From an uncultured Candidatus Competibacteraceae bacterium (lineage in GTDB: Bacteria; Pseudomonadota; Gammaproteobacteria; Competibacterales; Competibacteraceae), in contig CAIRMO010000126.1 of the NCBI GenBank assembly GCA_903879705.1, forward strand, positions 42,554 through 106,553: a stretch of DNA of 64,000 bases. The letters are read 5' to 3'. This document shows, one piece after another, positions 49,135 through 56,471 of this stretch (its first letter is position 1; every line of letters begins with the position of its first letter). The position numbers were made by a program, and so were the translations under genes. The notes beneath the pieces are model-generated. The model was not told where the DNA came from. It worked only from the letters and a program-made list of their open reading frames with translations, and did no database searches.

Positions 49135-49217
49135 GCGCAAACCGCATGACTTTAAAGCCGGTAGGCTTTCCTGGAATTATTCAGGTTTTTAGTTGAGATT
49201 AAAAGGAAACAGAACCA

Positions 49218-49958
49218 ATGAAACAAATAATTGATGCAACTGTTTTTGCTGGGAAAGGTATCAATGTGAATACGCTGACGATGAATCTTGGAAAGTTTGG
49301 GCTATCTATTAAAGAAGATGATAGCGGTAAACTCATTTTTCATATTCAGGTTAACACCAGAAATCAACGAGATTTTGAAAATAGCTTAAAAAAGTTGGTC
49401 AAGCTATTAGAACTTATAAAAAATGATAAAGAAATTATATTTTATTTTGAAGAATTTCTGGATATTTCTGGTGTTTTTGAGGACTACTTTATAAAATCTG
49501 GAGTGAGTATTGAGAAGAAAAAACAACAAAAATCTATAAACCAGCCAATATGGTTAATCAGGCATGGCTATTATGACTTTAGTACGGGTCAATTGACTGA
49601 GAAAGGGATTGACCGAGTTGAAAAAGCAGCAGCGGTTTTCAGAGATAAAAGGATAGCTGTTTATTTTTCACCGGTCACTCGATGTGTGGAAACGGCAGCA
49701 ATACTGAAAAATAGAATCATTGAATCCGAGTCGCATCAAATGCCTTGGCTTGGCGATTTTGCGGAATTGCCAGAAAATTGGCTATCTCATTTGCAGGGAG
49801 AAACAATTGTTATTGTGTCGCATCACCCGATTTTATGCACAATAGCTCAACAATTAACGGATAATTTTGATTTTTTTAACTTCACTTGCGGATGGCCGGT
49901 AGAATTGGTTTCCACTGAGCAAGGCATCAGTCTTCGGTCATTCGATGGAAATTTATGA
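49218..49958 (+). CDS. Histidine phosphatase superfamily protein (SixA-like) with N-terminal extension
   Basis: A 246-residue, AT-rich gene. The C-terminal half (about 112-246) is a histidine phosphatase: LIRHGYYDFSTGQLTEKG with the catalytic RHG, SPVTRCVETA with the second Arg, ELPENW with the acid, and IVIVSHHPIL with the second His. This fits SixA-type phosphohistidine or small-molecule phosphatases. The first 105 residues form a separate alpha/beta segment (ITMNLGKFGLSIKEDDSGKL-like) that I do not recognise. It lies in a run of rightward genes with the preceding phosphatase-like protein. Confidence 0.8.
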   Translation: MKQIIDATVFAGKGINVNTLTMNLGKFGLSIKEDDSGKLIFHIQVNTRNQRDFENSLKKLVKLLELIKNDKEIIFYFEEFLDISGVFEDYFIKSGVSIEKKKQQKSINQPIWLIRHGYYDFSTGQLTEKGIDRVEKAAAVFRDKRIAVYFSPVTRCVETAAILKNRIIESESHQMPWLGDFAELPENWLSHLQGETIVIVSHHPILCTIAQQLTDNFDFFNFTCGWPVELVSTEQGISLRSFDGNL

Positions 49959-50140
49959 TGAATTTGCTATATTTTGTTAAAAGTTGATTTTACGTTGAGC
50001 GATCTTCATCAACTCAATGATATTTTATCAGCTCGACCACGACTGTCTTCTGCGTTTATCGATTTGAATTTTGTCCTCGCTTTAATTAACGACATAACGA
50101 AACAAAAGAAACCCTACCAGTTGCAGGTCAGGTGAATTTT

Positions 50141-51103
50141 ATGACGACTTTATCGACGGTATTTGAAACAGATTACGCCGCAGCCGCCCAATTTCTGGCG
50201 AATGCCGATGCTCTGTTGATTGGCGCTGGGGCCGGGATGGGCGTCGATTCCGGGTTGCCCACTTTTCGCGGCAATCACGGCTTCTGGACCGCCTACCCCG
50301 CTTATCAGGGTCGGTCCTTTGCCGACCTCGCTTGCCCCAAAACCTTCACCGCCGACCCAGAACTGGCTTGGGGTTTCTATGGACATCGCCTGAATTTGTA
50401 CCGCCAGCGGCCACCCCATGCCGGATTTGCGATCCTGCGGCGCTGGGCGGAAGCGATGCCACACGGTTATTTCGTGATGACCAGCAATGTCGATAGCCAC
50501 TTCCACCGGGCCGATTTTGATTCGGAGCGCGTTTATGAATGCCACGGCTCGATTCATCACCTGCAATGCCACGCCGGTTGCTCGGAAACATGGCCCGCCG
50601 ATGCCGTCCAACTGGAGATTGATCCACAGACTTGCCACGCCCGATCCGCCTTGCCCCGCTGTCCGCACTGCGGCGCACTGGCTCGCCCCAATCTGCTGAT
50701 GTTTTACGATGGCGACTGGTTGGGCGCGCGCTACGAGGCCCAGCGGCGGCGCTATAAGACTTGGTTGCGAACGGTGCAGGATCGCCGACTGGTTGTGCTG
50801 GAACTGGGAGCGGGAACTACCATTGCGACGGTGCGCCGCGAGTGTGAATATGCAGCCTGGCAACTAATTCTACTTTGTCAGATTGAAACACAACCTATTG
50901 ATTTCGCTAAAATTCACATAAAGTGAGTAAAATTGATAAAACTTTATAAATCAAATGGTTGCTCGTAATCTGACAAAGTAGAACTAATCCGCATTAATCC
51001 CCACGATACCGAACCCCCGGTCCGAGGAGTGGTACTCCCAGTCGGGGCCTTGGCCGGCCTGACCCGGTTGGCCAGCACGATAGAGACTACCGGAGACCTT
51101 TGA
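50141..51103 (+). pseudogene. Sir2-family NAD-dependent deacylase interrupted by a MITE
   Basis: The gene encodes a SIR2-type protein: GAGAGMGVDSGLPTFRG with the NAD-binding loop (about residue 30), SNVDSHFHRA, the catalytic His in YECHGSIHHLQC, and a Zn-ribbon with CPHCGALARPNLLMF. At residue about 241, in the motif WQLIRINP, a 116-bp element with a 4-bp target duplication (50864-50987) interrupts the frame. The current frame stops at 50924-50926, giving a product of about 261 residues with a foreign 20-residue tail. Removing 120 bases restores an uninterrupted frame to 51103, including the usual PVGALAGLTRL ending, for a 283-residue protein. The truncated form lacks part of the NAD-binding Rossmann C-terminus and is probably inactive. 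Confidence 0.85.
50864..50987. mobile_element. 116-bp MITE with perfect 17-bp inverted ends and CTAA target duplication
   Basis: Ends TTCTACTTTGTCAGATT (50868-50884) and AATCTGACAAAGTAGAA (50967-50983) are exact reverse complements. CTAA flanks both sides (50864-50867 and 50984-50987). The interior is AT-rich and non-coding. A 4-bp YTAR duplication is what IS5-group transposases generate, so the element may be mobilised by one. It sits in the Sir2 gene. Confidence 0.9.
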
Positions 51104-51738
51104 TGACTCCCAAACAACGCGATGTCATGACCAGTTTGAAACGCCAAATCCACCTGTTGGAAATTCATTATCGCCATATGAAGCGGCAACTTCGGGTATT
51201 AAGTGAGGAGTTTGAAGAATACCCGATCATTAAAGCCGGTGATTTCACCCTCGCCGAGGTGGATGGCCTGGTGCGACTGAACCAGCGCCTGAGTAGCCTA
51301 GAGCATTACCTGCGTGAGGTGGGCCAACAGGAGTCTGCGCGCCTGGATGGTCGGGTCGCCGATCCGAATGATCCGCTGGATGACTACGAGATCGACGCTA
51401 CCCTGTATTTCGCCATGCGCGAAAATGATCCCGGCTTTGATGACGACGATGACAGTTTCATGACTCAGCGGGATCTCAGCCTGAAATGCGCTGACACACT
51501 GGCTGATGGCATAGACCATCGTGAACCGTACATGGAATTTCCTGCACGCCTCAACGACATACCGCATTGCTGGCTATTCCATGATCTGTACGATGGCTGT
51601 TATGGCTTGGAACAACCCGCGCTGAGTTTGCAGGACTGTCTGCGCGTGGGCTGGATTTGGGTGGACATTGCCATACGCCATCAATCAAGCCTTGATATCG
51701 ACACCGGGGAATGGCGTCAGCCCGAAGCGCCGGCCTGA
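51103..51738 (+). CDS. Acidic hypothetical protein, 211 aa
   Basis: I do not recognise this family. The first 90 residues form a likely coiled coil (RQIHLLEIHYRHMKRQLRVL, LNQRLSSLEHYLREV), followed by an Asp-rich loop (GFDDDDDSF) and a globular C-terminus (CWLFHDLYDG, RVGWIWVDIAIRHQ). The ATG overlaps the ancestral Sir2 stop (TGATG), so the two genes were translationally coupled before the MITE arrived. The overlap and the GGAG Shine-Dalgarno inside the Sir2 end suggest expression may now depend on the remaining upstream transcript. Confidence 0.7.
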   Translation: MTPKQRDVMTSLKRQIHLLEIHYRHMKRQLRVLSEEFEEYPIIKAGDFTLAEVDGLVRLNQRLSSLEHYLREVGQQESARLDGRVADPNDPLDDYEIDATLYFAMRENDPGFDDDDDSFMTQRDLSLKCADTLADGIDHREPYMEFPARLNDIPHCWLFHDLYDGCYGLEQPALSLQDCLRVGWIWVDIAIRHQSSLDIDTGEWRQPEAPA

Positions 51739-51815
51739 CCTGATCACCAATGGACGGATGCCGCGTTCAGTACGGTTGAATGAGGCCATCGTTCAAAACC
51801 GGAGGATGCCTACCC

Positions 51816-52976
51816 ATGATCCCGAACTACCAACTCATTGCCTCTCCCCAGACCTGGATTGAGGGCGAAGCCCTGCGCCAACTGGAGCAGACCGCCGCGT
51901 TGCCGGGAATGCGCCAAGCCGTGGGACTTCCCGATCTGCATCCGGGGAAAGGCTATCCCATTGGCGCGGCTTTTCTGAGCGAGCAGATTTACCCCGCACT
52001 GGTGGGCAACGACATCGGCTGCGGCATGGCGCTCTGGCCGCTGGACCTGCTACAGCGCAAGTTCAAACCGGAGCGCGCCGCCGAGCGCCTGCAAGGACTC
52101 GAAGACCGCTGGGACGGCGATCTCACCGACTGGCAGGCGCAATTCAGCCTGGAACCGACCGCCTTTGACTCCGCGCTGGGCACCATCGGCGGCGGCAATC
52201 ACTTTGCCGAAGTGCAGGCCATCGAAGCCGTGATCGATCCGACCGCCCTGGCGACACTGGGCATCGATCCCGACTGCCTGTTGCTGCTGGTTCATAGCGG
52301 TTCCCGTGGTCTGGGCGAAGCCGTTTTGCGGGCGGCCATCGACCAGCAGGGTCACCACGGCCTCGATCCCGCCAGTCCCGAAGCCACCGATTACCTGCGC
52401 CAGCATGATCAGGCGCTACGCTGGGCGGCCCTCAATCGCCGGCTGATCGTTCACCGGGTGCTGACCGCCCTGAATGCGGATGGAGAATGCCGACTCGACA
52501 TTTGGCACAACCTGGTTCAGCCGCTGGACTGGCAGGGTGAGCGGCTGTGGCTGCATCGTAAGGGCGCGGCTCCCGCCGACCGTGGCCCGGTCGTGATTCC
52601 CGGTTCACGCGGAACCCTGTCCTATTTGGTGCAACCGCGATCCGATTGCGATCACAGCCTGCGCTCGCTGGCACATGGCGCGGGGCGCAAGTGGAAGCGC
52701 GGCGAAGCGCGCAGTCGTCTGAGTAACCGGCAACGGCCCGATGACCTGATGACCACCGCTCTCGGTGGCCGGGTGATCTGCGAAGACAAGGAACTGCTTT
52801 ATGACGAGGCCCCGGAGAATTACAAAGGCATCGACCGGGTGGTGGCGGATCTGGGCGAGGCCGGGCTGATCGACGTGATCGCCACGCTGCGGCCGGTCCT
52901 TACCTACAAACTGCGCCGTCCGGCCCATCGCCAACCGGGCGTGCGCCAATCCCACCCTCAACGGAGCCGCTCATGA
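51816..52976 (+). CDS. rtcB: RtcB-type RNA ligase, release-factor-coupled subfamily
   Basis: A 386-residue RtcB ligase, which joins 2',3'-cyclic phosphate (3'-phosphate) and 5'-OH RNA ends using GTP and Mn. Active-site elements are all visible: VGLPDLHPGKGYPIG, NDIGCGMA with the metal-binding Cys (about 69), GGGNHFAEVQ, LVHSGSRGLG, the IVHRVLTA helix, PGSRGTLSYLV and the guanylylated His in SLAHGAGRKWKR. The start at 51816 follows GGAGG by 10 bases. It overlaps prfH by ATGA, which identifies the RtcB2-type member that pairs with PrfH rather than a housekeeping copy. No archease or RtcR gene is nearby. Confidence 0.94.
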   Translation: MIPNYQLIASPQTWIEGEALRQLEQTAALPGMRQAVGLPDLHPGKGYPIGAAFLSEQIYPALVGNDIGCGMALWPLDLLQRKFKPERAAERLQGLEDRWDGDLTDWQAQFSLEPTAFDSALGTIGGGNHFAEVQAIEAVIDPTALATLGIDPDCLLLLVHSGSRGLGEAVLRAAIDQQGHHGLDPASPEATDYLRQHDQALRWAALNRRLIVHRVLTALNADGECRLDIWHNLVQPLDWQGERLWLHRKGAAPADRGPVVIPGSRGTLSYLVQPRSDCDHSLRSLAHGAGRKWKRGEARSRLSNRQRPDDLMTTALGGRVICEDKELLYDEAPENYKGIDRVVADLGEAGLIDVIATLRPVLTYKLRRPAHRQPGVRQSHPQRSRS

Positions 52977-53626
52977 GTACGCCGACCTTGTGGCTTCAGC
53001 TTTCCTCGGGGCGCGGTCCCGCCGAGTGCGAATGGGTGGTGGGACAACTGGCCCCCCGACTGAGCCGCGACTTGGCCGGGCAGGGGCTGACCGTTGAAGA
53101 AATCGCCCGCACGTCCGGCGAACATGGCGGCGACGCCAAGTCGATTCTGTTGCGGGTCAGCGGCCCGGAACCGTCGGGGCCGATTCAAAGCTGGTTGGGG
53201 ACTCTCCAATGGATCGGGGCCAGTCCCTACCGGCCCCATCATGGCCGCAAGAACTGGTTTGTCAGCGTGGCCGCATTTGAAGAGCCGACCGCCGATCGCT
53301 GGCAAACGACCGAGGTGCGGGTCGATACCCTGCGGGCCAGTGGCCCCGGCGGTCAGCATGTCAACCGCACCGAAAGCGCGGTCCGGGTCACTCATCTGCC
53401 GACCGGGTTAAGCGCCATTGCCCAGGAAGAGCGTTCGCAACACCTGAACCGTCGCCTCGCGCTGGCCCGGCTGGCGAATCTGTTCGCAGAACGGGCCGAA
53501 ACCAAGACGCTCGAAGACAACACCACCCGCTGGCGGCAACACACCCAGTTGATTCGCGGCAATCCGGTTCGGGTTTATCGTGGCAAAGACTGGACACCGG
53601 TCACCGGTAACGCTGATCCATCCTGA
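52973..53626 (+). CDS. prfH: Peptide chain release factor homologue PrfH
   Basis: A 217-residue class I release-factor homologue with the peptidyl-tRNA hydrolysis motif ASGPGGQHVNRTESAVRV (GGQ about residue 126) and a shortened N-terminus (about 100 residues, WLQLSSGRGPAECEWVV) that lacks the usual stop-codon recognition domain architecture. PrfH acts with RtcB on ribosomes whose rRNA has been cut: it is thought to release the stalled peptide so that the ligase can reseal the RNA. Translational coupling to rtcB through ATGA supports that partnership. Confidence 0.93.
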   Translation: MSTPTLWLQLSSGRGPAECEWVVGQLAPRLSRDLAGQGLTVEEIARTSGEHGGDAKSILLRVSGPEPSGPIQSWLGTLQWIGASPYRPHHGRKNWFVSVAAFEEPTADRWQTTEVRVDTLRASGPGGQHVNRTESAVRVTHLPTGLSAIAQEERSQHLNRRLALARLANLFAERAETKTLEDNTTRWRQHTQLIRGNPVRVYRGKDWTPVTGNADPS

Positions 53627-53631
53627 CGACA

Positions 53632-54129
53632 ATGGAACCGCTGATCGCCGACTCCCGCCCAGGGACCTACGCCTTGTGGCTGACCATCGCGGAACCATTG
53701 ATCGTCAAGGTTGGCCAACGGGGTGAATTGCGTCTGCGCCCCGGTTACTGCGTCTATGTCGGCAGCGCCCTCGGTCCCGGTGGCTTGCAGGCGCGCATCG
53801 CCCACCATGCCCGGATCGCCGCCCACCCGCACTGGCACATCGACTACCTGCATCGCCACGCGCCACTGACCGAAGTGTGGTACAGCGCCGATCCGGTGCG
53901 CCGCGAGCATCACTGGGCGGCGCTGTTGCAAGCTCTGGGCGGGACCGTGCCGCTACCGGGCTTTGGTTCATCGGACTGCCGCTGTCCAGCGCATCTGTTC
54001 CACTTCACGATTCCGCCTCACTGGCCGAGCTTTGTGCAGGCATTGCAAACCCGCTATCCCGATCATGCTCGGCTGGAGCGGTTGCCGATAGCAAACTCGT
54101 TCAATACCGCTGTAGCACCCACCCAGTAA
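53632..54129 (+). CDS. GIY-YIG-type DUF123 protein
   Basis: A 165-residue DUF123 protein with a GIY-YIG-like fold. The first motif is degenerate (GTYALWLTI) and the second reads GYCVYVGSALGPGGLQARIAHHAR. Further blocks HWHIDYLHRHAPLTEVWY, the EHHWAALL helix and FGSSDCRCPAHLFHF are typical. The family is thought to include nucleases, but a catalytic role here is unproven. The start is 5 bases after prfH with no Shine-Dalgarno, so it is probably coupled to the rtcB-prfH operon and ends it. Confidence 0.85.
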   Translation: MEPLIADSRPGTYALWLTIAEPLIVKVGQRGELRLRPGYCVYVGSALGPGGLQARIAHHARIAAHPHWHIDYLHRHAPLTEVWYSADPVRREHHWAALLQALGGTVPLPGFGSSDCRCPAHLFHFTIPPHWPSFVQALQTRYPDHARLERLPIANSFNTAVAPTQ

Positions 54130-54161
54130 GTCGCCGTCTCCGGTATCCCGGACGGCTTCGC

Positions 54162-54314
54162 GATCCATCCGACGCAATTCGACCTGTCCCCACGATACAT
54201 TGCTTCTCATAACGGGCAAGTTCAGCGCGTAGCCATGTTCTGATGGGGGCTGTGGTGGATTCAGCGATAGTCAGCATCAATCCTCACGCTATCCGTCATA
54301 GAAAAATATTTTTC
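54162..54314 (+). promoter_or_regulatory. Shared upstream element, copy B (FHA-ARPP-1 gene)
   Basis: The second copy of the element at 46203-46356: CATCCGACGCAATTCG block (about 54166-54181), AGCGATAG about 30-40 bases before the palindrome, and the same palindrome GAAAAATATTTTTC at 54301-54314. It occupies the 300-base gap before the 38-codon reading frame; nothing else is visible there. Confidence 0.55.
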
Positions 54315-54432
54315 AAAATAACCAGGCCATTTTGCAGCGAACCCGCTCCTGGCTCCTTAGAGGGGAAGCGTTTCGCTGCTGATTTGATCGATACACCTTT
54401 GATTTGTTCACTGAGAGAAAGGAGAACTTGCA

Positions 54433-54549
54433 ATGAGTATGACGATCACCCGATTTGGGCAACGCAACTTGTCGAGCGTCTCTCGCATTGAGCGCAGTCG
54501 AATTTGGCTGAATGGGTTAGGCCAACATCTGACTGCACTATTTCAATGA
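54433..54549 (+). CDS. Small reading frame (38 aa) in frame with the FHA gene
   Basis: A 38-codon frame with a strong AGGAGA Shine-Dalgarno 7 bases before the ATG. The product starts MSMTITRFGQRNLSSVSRI and ends LTALFQ. Its TGA (54547-54549) is followed in the same frame by the FHA-ARPP-1 gene, which itself has no ATG nearby. It may be a leader peptide, an independent small protein, or the N-terminus of the FHA protein cut off by a nonsense codon. Confidence 0.5.
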   Translation: MSMTITRFGQRNLSSVSRIERSRIWLNGLGQHLTALFQ

Positions 54550-54567
54550 GGTCTGCACACTGGCGTT

Positions 54568-55902
54568 TTGGAAAAGCCAGGCACCGAAAGCCTGGTTTTG
54601 CACTATCACGGTCGAACGATGGTTCTGGGGGGATCTATCCAAAAATTTCGCATGGGTCGCTCCCCATGCAATGAACTGATCGTGAACCAAAAACTCGCGT
54701 CGCGAAAGCACGCGGTCATCGAGTTTCAGCATGGCCAGTTTATCCTGACTGACTATAGCAGGAATGGAACTTATCTGACTATGGAGAACGAGGCTCGCAC
54801 TTTTATTCAGAGCTGGTCGGTCACTTTAAGCCAACAGGGCATCATTAACTTGGGGAGGAAAGCCGTCGGGCAAGACCCCGGCATCATTCGTTACCAGGTA
54901 GTCCTGGCCTTGGCCGAAATCCAGCGGCAGGCCGAAGGTAATAGACCAGAACTTTATTCAACCGTACCGGAGAACGCTATGGATCTGATCGACCGCACAT
55001 TGACGCAACTCACGTTCAGTCCAACTGTGCAGCGCTTTCGCAATCTGATGGTTTTTCCATTACTGGCGGAAGAATCGGTTCAACCCGGTTATCTGACTTT
55101 AGATCAAGCGCTGCGGCAGAAAGTAGCGCGCATTAGCGAAGTTTCCGAACGCGGTACGGTTCCTGAATTGCAGTTTGAAAACCTTTCCGACGCCCCGGTC
55201 TTATTGGTGGATGGCGAGGAAGTGGTTGGAATGAAGCAAAACCGGATCATTAATCTGAGTATCCTGATCAGTGGTCGCCAGACGCGGGAGATTCCGGTGA
55301 GTTGCGTAGAACAGGGTCGCTGGAGTCATTCACCGCGCCGGAATGGTGCCACGGGGCATCAGCATTATGCGCGCGCCCGCGCCCGCAAGGCGGAACAGGT
55401 CAGCAACAGCTTGACGGGTTCGGGCACCCGGTATTCAAATCAAGGAGAAATATGGCGCGATATTGACGAAAAATTCACAACCTTGCAGGGCCATTCGCGA
55501 ACCGGAGCGATGACGGATTTATATGAACAGGTGGCTGACCGACTGGAGTCGTATGACAGCGCCTTTTATCCCCAGCCCTTTCAAGTGGGAGCGGTATTTG
55601 CCATTGCGGATCGAATCGTCGGCGTCGAATGCTTTGATAGCGATCAAACCTTCGCCGGATTTTTTAGCAAGCTGATTGAGAGCTATGCGATGGATGCGCT
55701 GGAACAGGAATCGGTTGAGTCGGTCGCCCCCCAACCAGAAGCCGCCCAGCAGTTTCTACAGCGGATTCGGAATGCGCCAAGACAATCTTATCTGGCGCTG
55801 GGCGAAGGCGAAGATGTCCGTTTCATGGAAGACACGGTGAGCGGAGGCGCTTTAATCGCCGATGGGCGGGTAGTCCATCTGGCTGCCTTCGACTGTGCGT
55901 AA
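54568..55902 (+). CDS. FHA domain fused to ARPP-1 domain
   Basis: A 444-residue fusion. Residues about 8-95 are an FHA phosphothreonine-binding domain with the conserved FRMGRSPCNELIV, LASRKHAVIEF and LTDYSRNGTYL residues. Residues about 145-440 match the ARPP-1 family (named for association with ADP-ribosyl/rhodanese/phosphatase genes): FRNLMVFPLLAEE, LVDGEEVVGMKQNRI, PVSCVEQGRW and the ALIADGRVVHLAAF ending. The TTG at 54568 is the first start-like codon after an in-frame TGA; it lacks a good Shine-Dalgarno. An FHA reader so close to a PP2C phosphatase suggests Thr phosphorylation signalling, although no kinase gene is in view. Confidence 0.85.
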   Translation: MEKPGTESLVLHYHGRTMVLGGSIQKFRMGRSPCNELIVNQKLASRKHAVIEFQHGQFILTDYSRNGTYLTMENEARTFIQSWSVTLSQQGIINLGRKAVGQDPGIIRYQVVLALAEIQRQAEGNRPELYSTVPENAMDLIDRTLTQLTFSPTVQRFRNLMVFPLLAEESVQPGYLTLDQALRQKVARISEVSERGTVPELQFENLSDAPVLLVDGEEVVGMKQNRIINLSILISGRQTREIPVSCVEQGRWSHSPRRNGATGHQHYARARARKAEQVSNSLTGSGTRYSNQGEIWRDIDEKFTTLQGHSRTGAMTDLYEQVADRLESYDSAFYPQPFQVGAVFAIADRIVGVECFDSDQTFAGFFSKLIESYAMDALEQESVESVAPQPEAAQQFLQRIRNAPRQSYLALGEGEDVRFMEDTVSGGALIADGRVVHLAAFDCA

Positions 55903-55931
55903 CCATCATTAGTAATACTGCCCTCACCCTG

Positions 55932-55965
55932 CCCCTCTCTCACAGGAGAGGGGTTCTTATACAGT
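55932..55965 (+). terminator. Hairpin after the FHA-ARPP-1 gene
   Basis: CCCCTCTC (55932-55939) and GAGAGGGG (55946-55953) form a perfect 8-bp stem with a 6-nt loop; a T run follows only after ten bases. It belongs to the dispersed CCCTCACCCT...CCCTCTC repeat type and may terminate the transcript. Confidence 0.5.
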
Positions 55966-56002
55966 TTTTTTATCTTTTTCTAGGCTAGACGGAGAAATCA
56001 CC

Positions 56003-56362
56003 ATGAGTTTTGACCCCTACTACGATGGGCATTGCCCGGAATGTCGCCTGTTGCGCGGCAATGACGAAGAAATGTGGCTGAATCGCGGCGATTTTTTTGA
56101 ATGCCCGAATTGCCATTTAATGGTGTCGCTGCGGGAACCAACAATGACTGCGATATTGCGGCGACGCGGCAATGGCAATTTCAGGGATCAGACTAATCCT
56201 GAAAATGGTTCATTGGCCGAAGATTTCTCGATCCGATTTGGGCGATTGCATGGCGAAAATTTGCAACCGCACATCTGGCCAGACCCCGCCCATCCGTTGA
56301 AGGATATAGCGAGTTTTCGACACTATCTGACCGAGATTTTTGGCGTCGATCCTCTGGTCTGA
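56003..56362 (+). CDS. Small zinc-ribbon-like hypothetical protein, 119 aa
   Basis: I do not recognise the family. Two Cys pairs near the N-terminus (GHCPECRLL and FECPNCHLM, about residues 11 and 34) look like a zinc ribbon. The remainder is helical and ends with FRHYLTEIFGVDPLV. The start has a clear GGAG Shine-Dalgarno. It lies between the FHA-ARPP-1 and DUF2779 genes in the same orientation. Confidence 0.7.
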   Translation: MSFDPYYDGHCPECRLLRGNDEEMWLNRGDFFECPNCHLMVSLREPTMTAILRRRGNGNFRDQTNPENGSLAEDFSIRFGRLHGENLQPHIWPDPAHPLKDIASFRHYLTEIFGVDPLV

Positions 56363-56471
56363 TTGATCAGGGCCGATCAACAAAACCGCCAAATGCTCGA
56401 TTGATCGGACGCAAATCGTCGTTCGGCGGTTCCACAATAGGGCTTCCTAAAACGCAACCTGGAGTCAACCC

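Noticed and set aside
51816..53626. Classical RtcA/RtcB/RtcR RNA-repair operon
   Set aside because: No rtcA, archease or sigma-54 activator rtcR gene; prfH coupling points to the release-factor type instead.
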